Assembly (NCBI GenBank): GCA_902373545.1
Contig: CABKMZ010000036.1
Coordinates: 1-19,833, forward strand
Reading direction: 5' to 3'
Length of the DNA: 19,833 bases
Source of the DNA: an uncultured Actinomyces sp.
Lineage (GTDB): Bacteria; Actinomycetota; Actinomycetes; Actinomycetales; Actinomycetaceae
Each line of letters begins with the position of its first letter. Position 1 is the first letter of the stretch. Positions 1 to 7,136 of this stretch are shown here, one piece after another. The position numbers and the translations under genes were made by a program. The notes beneath the pieces are model-generated. The model had not been told where the DNA came from, ran no database searches, and worked only from the letters and a program-made list of their open reading frames with translations.

Positions 1-440
1 ACCACGAGGCGGCTCCCCTCATTGGCCACGTCATGCTGGATCTCCTGGAGGAGTCTGGCTTCGCGGTGGGCGAGGAGTACGTGGCCGTGGGTGGCCTGAC
101 GATGGGCGCGGACCCGGTGGCCACCGCGATGCTGCATGCGGCGGCCTCGCGCGGCCTCGACCTGGACGCGTTCGTCGTGCGCAAGGCGGCCAAGGATCAC
201 GGCATGAAGCGCCGCATTGAGGGCCCGGACGTCGTGGGCAAGAACGTCGTGGTCCTGGAGGACACCTCCACGACGGGCGGCTCCCCGCTGGAGGCCGCGC
301 TCACGCTGCGCGAGGCAGGCGCGAACGTCGTCGCCGTCGCGGTGATCGTGGATCGCGCGACCGGCGCGAAGGAGCGCATCGAGGCCGAAGGCTTCCCGTA
401 CTTCTACGCGCTGGGCCTGGAGGACATCGGCCTGGCTTGA
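1..440 (+). CDS. pyrE: Orotate phosphoribosyltransferase, 5' truncated
   Basis: This enzyme joins orotate to PRPP to make orotidine 5'-monophosphate in de novo pyrimidine synthesis, in the cytoplasm. The gene runs in from the left edge; the open frame is readable from base 3 (HEAAPLIGHVMLDLLEE) to a TGA at 438-440. About 146 residues are visible, so roughly the first fifth to quarter is missing. The PRPP-binding loop is clear in VVVLEDTSTTGGSPLEA, the hallmark acidic pair plus TTGGS of type I phosphoribosyltransferases, and the upstream RKAAKDHG segment fits the flexible catalytic loop of the family. The methionine at base 33 is internal and not the start. The gene converges on the dehydrogenase that follows and is separated from it by a strong hairpin. 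Promoter and partners lie outside the window. Family assignment is secure. Confidence 0.93.
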   Translation, partial: HEAAPLIGHVMLDLLEESGFAVGEEYVAVGGLTMGADPVATAMLHAAASRGLDLDAFVVRKAAKDHGMKRRIEGPDVVGKNVVVLEDTSTTGGSPLEAALTLREAGANVVAVAVIVDRATGAKERIEAEGFPYFYALGLEDIGLA

Positions 441-458
441 TCCTTTCCGTCCATCGAC

Positions 459-499
459 GAGGCCGGGGCCGGGTTCTGCGTGAACCTGGCCCCGGCCTC
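459..499. terminator. Bidirectional intrinsic terminator between pyrE and the SDR gene
   Basis: An 18-base-pair stem (459-476 with 482-499, one G-U pair) closes a 5-base loop, TGCGT. It sits 18 bases after the pyrE stop and 18 bases beyond the stop of the convergent dehydrogenase, so it probably ends both transcripts. The tail on the plus side is only moderately T-rich (CGTTATCGTTT). Confidence 0.85.
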
Positions 500-517
500 G
501 TTATCGTTTGAGCGCCC

Positions 518-1306
518 TCACATGTGGGGCACGGCGCGCATGGCGCGCGCGGTCACCCAGCGAGGGGCGATCTTCATGATGCCCATGGCGACCTTGTAGG
601 TGGCTGTGGGGGTGACGTGGATTCGCCCGGCGCGCACGGCGTCGAGGGCCTCGGTGACGACACGCTCGGGGCTGGCCATGAGCCAGGAGGGGGTCGCGCG
701 CATGTCGACGCCGGCGCGCTCGAAGAAGGGCGTATCGACGGGACCGGGGCACACGACGGTCGCGGTGATGCCCGACCCCGCGAGTTCGGCGGCCAGGCCT
801 TCGGTGAAGGCGACGACCCAGGCCTTGTGCGCGGAGTAGGTGCCAGCCCCCGTACGCGAAGCGACGGAGCCGACGTTGAGAATGGCGCCGCGTCCGCGCG
901 AGCGCATGGAGATACCGGCGTGGTGGGCCAGCGTCATGACGGCGCGGACCATGACGTTCAGGCCGTTGATTTCGTTCTCGAGGCTGTTGTCGAGGAACGC
1001 GCTTCCCAGGCCGAATCCCGCGTTGTTGACGAGGAGGTCGACGGGACGCACGTCCGGCTTCTCGGTGTCCGCGGGGCCTCCGACGTCGAGGCGGGCGGCG
1101 ACGCGCGCGCAGCCCGCCTCGGTGGACAGGTCGGCGACGATGACCTCGGCGCGCACGCCCGCGACGTTTGCGAGCGAGGCCGCGAGCGCTGCCAGGGCGT
1201 CCTCGCGGCGCGCGACGAGCACCAGGTCGTGGCCTGCGGAGGCCAGCTGCCAGCAGAATTCTTCACCAATCCCGGAGGTTGCTCCGGTCACAAGCGCGGT
1301 TCCCAT
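518..1306 (-). CDS. Short-chain dehydrogenase/reductase (SDR) family oxidoreductase
   Basis: A 262-residue classical SDR, about the usual length for the family. The Rossmann nucleotide-binding motif TGATSGIG lies at residues 7-14, NNAG at 94-97, the likely catalytic Ser at 147 (NVGSVAS), and the YxxxK pair at Tyr157/Lys161 (YSAHK). An Arg pair after the second strand (VARRED, residues 31-36) suggests NADP(H) preference, which is an inference from the family. The substrate cannot be told from sequence. The C-terminal part (WVTARAMRAVPHM) resembles SDRs annotated as DltE-like or 'YqjQ-like' oxidoreductases, but I would not name it. The ATG at 1306 has no Shine-Dalgarno; a TAGACT hexamer six bases upstream suggests a leaderless mRNA. 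It stands alone between two terminators, so it is probably monocistronic. Confidence 0.88.
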   Translation of the reverse strand: MGTALVTGATSGIGEEFCWQLASAGHDLVLVARREDALAALAASLANVAGVRAEVIVADLSTEAGCARVAARLDVGGPADTEKPDVRPVDLLVNNAGFGLGSAFLDNSLENEINGLNVMVRAVMTLAHHAGISMRSRGRGAILNVGSVASRTGAGTYSAHKAWVVAFTEGLAAELAGSGITATVVCPGPVDTPFFERAGVDMRATPSWLMASPERVVTEALDAVRAGRIHVTPTATYKVAMGIMKIAPRWVTARAMRAVPHM

Positions 1307-1312
1307 GGGGGA

Positions 1313-1318
1313 AGTCTA
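1313..1318 (-). promoter_or_regulatory. Probable -10 of a leaderless promoter for the SDR gene
   Basis: TAGACT on the minus strand ends six bases before the ATG, which would place transcription initiation at or next to the start codon. No purine-rich ribosome binding site is present in the gap. No convincing -35 is visible. The same geometry appears at xthA and murT in this window. Confidence 0.45.
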
Positions 1319-1344
1319 GCGCGCTCGCGTGTGGGTAGCACGAA

Positions 1345-1385
1345 GCCGGGGCGGGCTCGCGCACGTGTCGCGAGTCCGCCCCGGC
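1345..1385 (-). terminator. Terminator after the surface protein gene
   Basis: A 17-base-pair GC-rich stem (1345-1361 with 1369-1385, one G-U pair) with a 7-base loop lies 8 bases past the TAA of the minus-strand surface protein gene. The following tract is not T-rich, so termination may depend mainly on the very stable stem. It also lies just upstream of the SDR start, insulating the two genes. Confidence 0.7.
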
Positions 1386-1393
1386 CTGCTGTT

Positions 1394-4300
1394 TTATCGC
1401 GTGCGGATCAGGAATCCGGCTCCGCCGCCGGCGAGGGCCGCCGGGATGAGGAGGAGGAGCAGCCAGTAGGGGCTCCAGCCTCCCGAGCGTCCAGCGTCGG
1501 TCGCCGCCGCGATGGGCAGCGAGGCGGCCGCGTCGCTGGTGCCCACCGAGGGGGCTCCGGCGGCGCCGGACTGGGCGCTCTCACCGCTCTGGGCACCGCT
1601 TTGCGGGCTGGCACTCGCAGACGGGGTCGCGGCGGGTGCCGCCTTGGGGGCGGTGACCGGGGTGGCGCCACCCGAGGAGGTCGTAGCGCCCGATCCACCG
1701 CGCGAGGGGGCTCCGGAGCTCAGGACTGCCTGCGTACCCGGGGCGCCCGCGCCGGATGTGGAGGCTGCGGGGCGGGTTGCGCTCGAGAGCACTCCCCTGG
1801 CCACGGCCTTGTTTCCGGAAGGAGCTGCGGGTGCCACTGCCGGGGACCCTCCCGGGCGAGAGCTCGGAGCGGGCACGGGGGCAGCGCTCGGCTCAGGAGC
1901 GGGAGTCGGCTCGGGAGCGGGAGTCGGCTCAGGCGCGGGAGCGGGCGCAGGAGTCGGATCGCCACTCGGCTCGGGAGCGGGAGTCGGCTCAGGCGCGGGA
2001 TCAACGCTCGGCTCAGGAGCGGGAGTCGGCTCGGGCGCAGGTGCCGGGTCAACGCTCGGCTCAGGAGTCGGCTCAGGCGCAGGACTCGGCTCAGGCGCAG
2101 GTGCCGGGTCAACGCTCGGCTCAGGAGCCGGCGTCGGCTCGGGAGCGGGCGCAGGAGTCGGTTCGGGCTCCGGCGTCGGCGCGGGGCCCGGCGAGGGCGT
2201 CGGGACCGGCTCGTCGCCCGGGGTGGGCGCGGGCTGGTCGTTGTGGTGGCCGGAGCGGACCACGACGGTGAAGGACTGCGGCTCGGCGAGGACGCGCTCG
2301 CCGCTGCGGGCGCCCACTTCGATGCGGTAGGTTCCGGGTGCGCTGAACACCCAGTTGCCGTGCATGTGCGTGGACTCGGTCGTGTGGACCACCCCGTCGC
2401 CCGCGGCCGAGTCGAAGTGGATGCGCGCGCCGGTTCCGAAGGTGCCGCCCTGGAAGAAGGCGACGCGAGCGCCCTGGGGGGCCTCGGCCAGGTGCAGGGT
2501 CAGGTCCGCGCCCTCGGGCAGGGCGGCGTAGTCGATGCCTTCGGTGGACAGGCCGGGCCACACGATGTCGCTGTTTTGCGTTTCGGGCAGCACGTAGGTG
2601 GCGGTGCCCACCGGGCCGAGCACGTCGTAGCTCGCGTCCGACAGGGAGGCCGGGCGCACGAAGCGCGCGTTGGGGCCGACGGACAGGGTCGTGGAGGACA
2701 GGGTGCGCAGCACGGAGGTGCGCGCGTTGGTGAGCGAGTCGTCCTTGACGGCCAGCCCGTAGGTGGTGCCGTTCTCGCCGGCTGCCTGGGTCAGGCGCAC
2801 GTCCAGGTGTCCGCGGCCGATCTCGACGGGGTCGGTCAGCAGTGACGAGGCCGGGGCCGGGTTGTCTCCTCCACCGGGGTTGGGCGCGGGCTCAGGGCTG
2901 GGCGCAGGATCGGGGGTCGGGTCGGGTGCGGGCTCGGGTTCGACGGGAGCCGGGGAGCCGTCACGCATCTTGAGCGTGGCGGTCAGACCCACGTGGTCGC
3001 CAACGGTGACGTCGGAGGCGTCAGCAACCGTCATGACCGCGTCGGAGAGGGGGTGGGGGCGCAGGATGACGCGCATGTACATGGGGTCGGACTGGCACAC
3101 GCCGAGGTCCTGGGTCTTCGTGTCCATGCCTCCCGCACCCAGGGTGCCTTCCATCGAGCACCAGGGGCTGAAATCCCACTTGGATTCGAGGAACTCGATC
3201 TTGTAGGTGGCGCGCAGGTTGGGGTCTGCCGCCTTGACGGTGGCCGTGTACTGGTCGGTCGTGCCGGGGATCAGGTCGTAGGAGACGTCGACGCGGGGCG
3301 AGGCCACGGGCAGGCGGTCGGGGTTCCACTCGGGAGCAGGGTCGGGGTTGGAGGGGCCCAGGATCGTGTCAGATCCGCCGACGGTGACGGGCTCGGTGTC
3401 CTTCTGGGAGTAGTGCGCGGCCTGGGAGACCCAGCGGGCGGAGGCGGAATCGGAGGGGATGTAGATCGCCTGGACGGCCGCCGCGTCCGCGCCGAGCAGC
3501 TCGGAGACGGTTGCGCGGCCGCCCTCAACCACGGCCTCGGTGAGGAAGTAGCCGTTGACGGTAATCCACGCGCGTCCCGTGTCGGTGGCGACGCCCGTGT
3601 CGAGCGTGATGTCGGTGAGGTAGTTGTCGCCGGGATGTTCACGCTCGGCGTGGTGGGACAGGGTGAGCGTGGGTGTGGCGGCGTTGCCGTCGGTGCGCTC
3701 TGCTCGGGCCGCGTTGTAGGCAGACACAATGTCCTTGATCGTGCCGTCGGCGGGGTTCGCACCGCCAACCTGCCAGACCAGCGGGGTGATCGGCGAGGAG
3801 TAGAGGGCGGTGCCGTCGGCGCTGCGCGCGGTCATCTTGTAGTTCGCGACGTAGCGGCCGGGCTGGGTGAAGGTCGTGTACAGGTGCGTGTGGCGGGGGT
3901 TGTAGACGGACCGGTAGGCGGTGTCATGGCTGGAGAGGAAGCGGTTAACGCTGTCACCGTTGTCGATGAACATCTCCATGCGGCCCGGGCCGTCGACGCT
4001 GATGAGGTCGAGCGTGTAGGTCTCACCCTCGAACTTGTCCATGTCTCCGATCTCGCCGGCGCCCAGGCCCGCCCAGATGGGCGTGTTGCCGGGGCCGGGG
4101 GTCTGGGGGGCGGCGTTCAGGACGCTTCCTTCGGCGCCGAGGAATGACAGGTCGGGACGCTTGGCGGGAACGACGAGCTGCGATTTGGCCTCGTCCTTCT
4201 CGCCGGTGCCGGTCCACGCCTTGGGGATCCACAGGGCGGTCTTTTCCATCGGTAGGTTGATGGTGTTGAGGCTAAAGCTGTTGGTATCGTCGTGCCAGAC

Positions 4301-4435
4301 GGGGATGGGCGCATCCACGTGCTGTCCGGTGACGATCCAGTCCTTGTCCTGGTCGGGCCCGGCCCACGCGGTGGCGGGGGTCAGCGCCAGGAAGAGGGCC
4401 AGCGCCGCGGTGCTGACGCGTCGCAGGTATGACAT
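1394..4435 (-). CDS. Secreted surface protein with two 'anchor M' actinobacterial wall repeats and a proline-rich stalk
   Basis: About 1,013 residues. A signal peptide (residues 1-25, cut probable after AWA) is followed by two domains of the kind known from actinobacterial surface-anchored proteins tied to ABC transporters. Domain 1 opens with QHVD (39-42) and ends near RHTHLYTTFTQPGRYV (181-196); domain 2 opens with GHLD (542-545) and ends near THMHGNWVFSAPGTYRIE (689-706). The HxH clusters (His182/184, His690/692) are plausible metal ligands. A middle region holds two cysteines (426, 447). A PEPTPAPEPS-type stalk covers about 745-865, followed by an Ala/Ser-rich part, a membrane segment (about 987-1008) and an RTR tail. 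No LPXTG motif is present; LPIAA about 40 residues from the end is only a weak resemblance. In the family, duplicated copies are thought to relay substrate to an ABC transporter binding protein; no transporter is visible here. I chose the start at 4435 because the signal peptide begins there and AAAAGG precedes it. An upstream ATG in frame would overlap the promoter. The Zur-like box points to zinc-starvation expression. Confidence 0.85.
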   Translation of the reverse strand: MSYLRRVSTAALALFLALTPATAWAGPDQDKDWIVTGQHVDAPIPVWHDDTNSFSLNTINLPMEKTALWIPKAWTGTGEKDEAKSQLVVPAKRPDLSFLGAEGSVLNAAPQTPGPGNTPIWAGLGAGEIGDMDKFEGETYTLDLISVDGPGRMEMFIDNGDSVNRFLSSHDTAYRSVYNPRHTHLYTTFTQPGRYVANYKMTARSADGTALYSSPITPLVWQVGGANPADGTIKDIVSAYNAARAERTDGNAATPTLTLSHHAEREHPGDNYLTDITLDTGVATDTGRAWITVNGYFLTEAVVEGGRATVSELLGADAAAVQAIYIPSDSASARWVSQAAHYSQKDTEPVTVGGSDTILGPSNPDPAPEWNPDRLPVASPRVDVSYDLIPGTTDQYTATVKAADPNLRATYKIEFLESKWDFSPWCSMEGTLGAGGMDTKTQDLGVCQSDPMYMRVILRPHPLSDAVMTVADASDVTVGDHVGLTATLKMRDGSPAPVEPEPAPDPTPDPAPSPEPAPNPGGGDNPAPASSLLTDPVEIGRGHLDVRLTQAAGENGTTYGLAVKDDSLTNARTSVLRTLSSTTLSVGPNARFVRPASLSDASYDVLGPVGTATYVLPETQNSDIVWPGLSTEGIDYAALPEGADLTLHLAEAPQGARVAFFQGGTFGTGARIHFDSAAGDGVVHTTESTHMHGNWVFSAPGTYRIEVGARSGERVLAEPQSFTVVVRSGHHNDQPAPTPGDEPVPTPSPGPAPTPEPEPTPAPAPEPTPAPEPSVDPAPAPEPSPAPEPTPEPSVDPAPAPEPTPAPEPSVDPAPEPTPAPEPSGDPTPAPAPAPEPTPAPEPTPAPEPSAAPVPAPSSRPGGSPAVAPAAPSGNKAVARGVLSSATRPAASTSGAGAPGTQAVLSSGAPSRGGSGATTSSGGATPVTAPKAAPAATPSASASPQSGAQSGESAQSGAAGAPSVGTSDAAASLPIAAATDAGRSGGWSPYWLLLLLIPAALAGGGAGFLIRTR
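1845..2205 (-). repeat. Short tandem repeats coding for the Pro/Glu/Ala stalk
   Basis: Many imperfect copies of a unit reading GGAGCGGGAGTCGGCTC on the plus strand, mostly in multiples of three bases, encode runs of PEPTPAPEP and PEPSVDPAP. The in-frame structure would allow stalk length to vary between strains by slippage or recombination without breaking the frame. Stalks like this usually carry a binding domain across the cell wall. Confidence 0.85.
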
Positions 4436-4464
4436 AAGGGTGCCTTTTCTAGCTATGTTGTAGA

Positions 4465-4479
4465 TGAGAATCATTATCA
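4465..4479. promoter_or_regulatory. Zur-like (zinc uptake regulator) operator
   Basis: TGAGAATCATTATCA fits the actinobacterial Zur pattern TGAnAATCATTnTCA at every fixed position and is a near-perfect palindrome, with only one mismatched outer pair. It overlaps the -10 hexamer of the surface protein gene, the classic place for repression. Fur boxes share the AATCATT core, so iron control cannot be ruled out from the site alone, but the spacing and flanks fit Zur better. The divergent xthA gene starts 96 bases away and is probably not controlled by it. Confidence 0.72.
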
Positions 4480-4501
4480 CTATAGACAATCGGTCCGACA
4501 A
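4473..4501 (-). promoter_or_regulatory. Sigma-70-type promoter of the surface protein gene
   Basis: On the minus strand a -35 TTGTCG (4501-4496), a 17-base spacer and a -10 GATAAT (4478-4473) give a good vegetative promoter. Transcription should begin near 4466, leaving a leader of about 30 bases. The -10 is embedded in the Zur-like palindrome. Confidence 0.65.
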
Positions 4502-4561
4502 CCGCACGTCACCGCGCGCGTTTCACACGCGTTTCACGCGACCAGTACCCCGTCCCCCAGC

Positions 4562-4567
4562 TAGGCT
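4562..4567 (+). promoter_or_regulatory. Probable -10 of a leaderless promoter for exodeoxyribonuclease III
   Basis: TAGGCT ends seven bases before the ATG at 4575. The gap, CGACCCC, has no Shine-Dalgarno character, so the transcript probably starts at the initiation codon. No clear -35 is seen. Confidence 0.45.
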
Positions 4568-4574
4568 CGACCCC

Positions 4575-5390
4575 ATGAGATTCGCGACCTGGAACGTCAA
4601 CTCCATCCGCACGCGCGTTGACCGCGTCATCGCCTTCCTCGAGCGCTCAAGCACCGACGTGCTCGCCATGCAGGAAATCAAGTGCCGCCCCGACCAGTTC
4701 CCCACCGCCCCCTTCGAGGAGGCCGGCTACCACGTCGCCATCCACGGACTCAACCAGTGGAACGGCGTCGCCGTGGCCTCGCGCTTCCCGATTCTCGGCA
4801 TCCAGGACCACTTCCCCACCCAGCCTGCCTTCGGCGACCCGGCGGTCGTCGAGGCCCGCGCACTCGGCGTCACCATCGACACGACCGACGCCCTCCCGCG
4901 CGAGGATGGGCAGGCCTCGTCCATGACGATCTGGAGCCTGTACGTACCCAACGGGCGCGAACTCACCCACGCGCACTACGCCTACAAGCTCGAGTGGCTC
5001 GCCAACCTCGCCGAGCAGGGCCGCGGCTGGCTTGCCGACCCGGAGGCGCTCATTGCGCTGGTCGGCGACTGGAACGTCGCTCCCCTGGATGAGGACGTGT
5101 GGGACATGGCCGTCTTCGAGGGCTCAACCCACGTGTCCGCCCCCGAGCGCGAGGCCTTCGCCGCCTTTGCGTCCGACGGCTGGGTTGAGGTCACGCGCGA
5201 GCGCGTCACGAACTACACCTACTGGGACTACCAGAAGCTGCGTTTCCCCAAGAACGAGGGCATGCGCATCGACTTCGCCTACTGTTCCCCGGCGCTCGCC
5301 GCGCGCGTGAGCGGCGCACTGATTGATCGGGACGAACGCAAGGGCAAGGGCGCGTCCGACCACGTGCCCGTCATCATCGACGTCGACTGA
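4575..5390 (+). CDS. xthA: Exodeoxyribonuclease III / AP endonuclease
   Basis: This Mg-dependent enzyme of the exonuclease III (EEP) superfamily cuts DNA at abasic sites and trims 3' ends during base-excision repair. The 271-residue protein shows the family motifs in order: ATWNVNSIR (4-12, Asn7), AMQEIKC (31-37, metal-binding Glu34), SLYVPNG (121-127, catalytic Tyr), VGDWNVAP (163-170, Asp165/Asn167), RIDFAY (231-236) and SDHVPVI (261-267, catalytic Asp-His pair). Length is typical. I chose the ATG at 4575 because homologues begin MRxATWNVNS; the open frame extends further upstream only through the promoter region. It diverges from the surface protein gene and ends at a 30-base palindrome. 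Confidence 0.93.
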   Translation: MRFATWNVNSIRTRVDRVIAFLERSSTDVLAMQEIKCRPDQFPTAPFEEAGYHVAIHGLNQWNGVAVASRFPILGIQDHFPTQPAFGDPAVVEARALGVTIDTTDALPREDGQASSMTIWSLYVPNGRELTHAHYAYKLEWLANLAEQGRGWLADPEALIALVGDWNVAPLDEDVWDMAVFEGSTHVSAPEREAFAAFASDGWVEVTRERVTNYTYWDYQKLRFPKNEGMRIDFAYCSPALAARVSGALIDRDERKGKGASDHVPVIIDVD

Positions 5391-5426
5391 GGGACCGGAC
5401 GAGGCGTGGGTGAGCCCCGCAACGCG

Positions 5427-5456
5427 TCGAGGCCTGGGCACGTGCCCAGGCCTCGA
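5427..5456. terminator. Shared terminator between xthA and the serine hydrolase gene
   Basis: A perfect 30-base palindrome with arms TCGAGGCCTGGGCAC and its complement, 36 bases after the xthA stop and 10 bases beyond the stop of the convergent minus-strand gene. The centre must open to form the loop. It probably serves both directions. Confidence 0.8.
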
Positions 5457-5466
5457 TTCGTCGTGA

Positions 5467-6270
5467 TTAGGCGTGTTCGCGCGCGAGGGACAACAACGAC
5501 GCGTTGAGGGCCGACCAGTTGTCGCGGTGCCACGGCCCGAAAGGCTCGGCACCTACGAAAGCGGCGCTGGCTCCCAGGTCACGATCGGCCCACACGAAGG
5601 AGCCGGACTGGCCGAAGTGCCCGATGGTGCGCGGGGAGGCATCGGGCGCGGTCCAGTGCGGCGACTTGTCGCCGCGAATCTCCACGCCGAGGCCCCACGG
5701 GCAGGGCGCAAAACGCCCGTAGCCGGGCACGACGCCGGCGAGCGTCGGAAACTGTGAGAGTCCCGCGAGGGCGGCCAGCGGCGCGCTCACCAGAGTCGGG
5801 CGCGCGAGCTCCGCGCCGAAAAGGCTGACATCGAACGCGCTGGCGACCCCCGCATGAGCGGGACTACCCGGGATGTCCGCGGAGCCCATTCCAAGCGGGT
5901 CAAACACCGTCTGGCGCACCCACTGAGCGACCCCCATTCCACTCGCCTCAGCCAGGACCTCGCCGAGCACGTCGAAGCCCTCGTTGGAGTAGATGCGGCG
6001 CTTCCCGGGAGCGGCGACAGGACGCCTCCCCTCAAAGGGCAGGCCCGAGGCATGGGCAAGCAGGTGGCGAACCGTTGCCCCCTCGGGGCCCGCAGGATCA
6101 TCGAGGGAGATCAGGCCTCGTTCGACCGCGACCAGCACCGACCACGCGACGATCGGCTTGGTAACAGACGCGAGCGGGAACACTCTGCCCGTATCGCCGT
6201 GCGAATAGACGACGTCGCCCCCGACACGAAGGACGAGGGCGGCATCGAAGGACGGCAGCGGTCCGATCAC
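5467..6270 (-). CDS. Beta-lactamase-family serine hydrolase (class C/esterase fold)
   Basis: The 267-residue protein has the penicillin-binding/class C fold motifs: SxxK at Ser35-Val-Thr-Lys38 (LASVTKP), YSN at 94-96 and HFG at 218-220 in the place of KTG. An HxG third motif is common in esterases and D-aminopeptidases of this fold, so true beta-lactamase activity is unlikely. There is no signal peptide, so it appears cytoplasmic. At 267 residues it is shorter than typical class C enzymes (about 350 or more). It begins with a GTG whose last two bases form the TGA stop of the upstream TetR gene (GTGA overlap), so translation is coupled. The regulator-enzyme pairing suggests hydrolysis of a small ester or amide sensed by the regulator; the substrate is unknown. 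Confidence 0.82.
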   Translation of the reverse strand: MIGPLPSFDAALVLRVGGDVVYSHGDTGRVFPLASVTKPIVAWSVLVAVERGLISLDDPAGPEGATVRHLLAHASGLPFEGRRPVAAPGKRRIYSNEGFDVLGEVLAEASGMGVAQWVRQTVFDPLGMGSADIPGSPAHAGVASAFDVSLFGAELARPTLVSAPLAALAGLSQFPTLAGVVPGYGRFAPCPWGLGVEIRGDKSPHWTAPDASPRTIGHFGQSGSFVWADRDLGASAAFVGAEPFGPWHRDNWSALNASLLSLAREHA

Positions 6271-7061
6271 GCGGTGGTGGCTTCCGGAGCAGCCGCGGCC
6301 GCGGCGGCTTCTGCTGCCGCCGTGGTCTTCTCGCTGATCTTACGCAGCGTGCGTGCGTAGACTTCCGCGACCTCCTCGGGCACGGACGCGCCGAGCTGGA
6401 GGACGTAGTGCGCGGGCAGGTGCAGGAGCTGCACGCACACGGCCAGGAAGTCCGCGACGAATTCGCGGGCGTCGATGGGTTCGTCGTTGTAACGAGCCGA
6501 CACGACAGAGCCGTACCAGTAGCGGATGAGGATCTTCGCCAGAGTGCGAGGGGTGGTGCCGATGTCGGCGCCCTCGTCCTCGACGAAGGCGGCGATCATC
6601 GCCGTGAGCGCCTCCTCCATCTGCTGGGTCCGGTACTTGTAGTGCGCGTGTGCGGGGTGCGTCTCCGAGGAGGATTCCGCCCACAGGACGCAGTCCAAGG
6701 CGATAGCGGCGTCTGCCCCGGGCTTCATGGCGAAACGCATCTCGCCAACCGCCCAGTCGACGAAGGAGCCGGCGGTGATGCCGCCCTCGTCGAAGCCGCC
6801 CTCAGCCTCGTCATTGATGGTGACGTCGAAGAGGGCGTTCATCTCCTCGTGACGCTGGATCGCGCTGCGCAGGATCGCTTCCTTGGAGGGGAAGTGATAG
6901 ACGACGGCGGGGTGGGAAATACCGACTCGACGACCGAGGTCGCGCAGAGAGAAGCCGTTATAGCCTCGCTCCGCGATCAGAACCATCGCTGCCGAGAGGA
7001 TGGATTCGCGCGTCGCCTGTCCTACGGAATAGGCGCCACGGGCCTTCCTCTGGGTTGTCAT
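6267..7061 (-). CDS. TetR/AcrR-family transcriptional regulator
   Basis: A 264-residue regulator. The N-terminal helix-turn-helix is typical: RESILSAAMVLIAERGYNG (18-36) then FSLRDLGRRVGISHPAVVYH (37-56) and FPSKEAIL. The C-terminal ligand domain is long for the family (usual total about 190-220) and ends in an Ala-rich tail (AAAEAAAAAAAP) that may be disordered. I prefer the ATG at 7061, since AGGAG sits seven bases upstream; the in-frame GTG at 7088 lacks a ribosome site. It is coupled to the serine hydrolase downstream and probably represses both from a palindrome about 45 bases upstream. It lies 75 bases after the end of clpB on the same strand with no clear terminator between. Confidence 0.88.
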   Translation of the reverse strand: MTTQRKARGAYSVGQATRESILSAAMVLIAERGYNGFSLRDLGRRVGISHPAVVYHFPSKEAILRSAIQRHEEMNALFDVTINDEAEGGFDEGGITAGSFVDWAVGEMRFAMKPGADAAIALDCVLWAESSSETHPAHAHYKYRTQQMEEALTAMIAAFVEDEGADIGTTPRTLAKILIRYWYGSVVSARYNDEPIDAREFVADFLAVCVQLLHLPAHYVLQLGASVPEEVAEVYARTLRKISEKTTAAAEAAAAAAAPEATTA

Positions 7062-7105
7062 ATCTTCTCCTGCTGTTGCGGACGTCACATACCGTTAGTC
7101 CGAAA

Positions 7106-7126
7106 TACACACTGGTATTCAGTGTA
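7106..7126. promoter_or_regulatory. Candidate TetR operator
   Basis: ACACTG-GTATT-CAGTGT (7109-7125) is a perfect 6-base inverted repeat; TACAC/GTGTA at 7106-7110 and 7122-7126 forms a second, overlapping one. It lies about 45 bases upstream of the TetR start. TetR-family regulators usually bind such palindromes in their own promoters, so autoregulation is the simplest reading. Confidence 0.5.
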
Positions 7127-7136
7127 GCGCGCAATC

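Noticed and set aside
524..2845. 773-codon plus-strand frame opposite the SDR and surface protein genes
   Set aside because: It is an antisense shadow in GC-rich DNA; the minus-strand genes have clear families, signal peptide and motifs.
4435..4507. Upstream start for the surface protein at 4507
   Set aside because: It would place the -10, the Zur-like box and the transcription start inside the coding region and bury the signal peptide.
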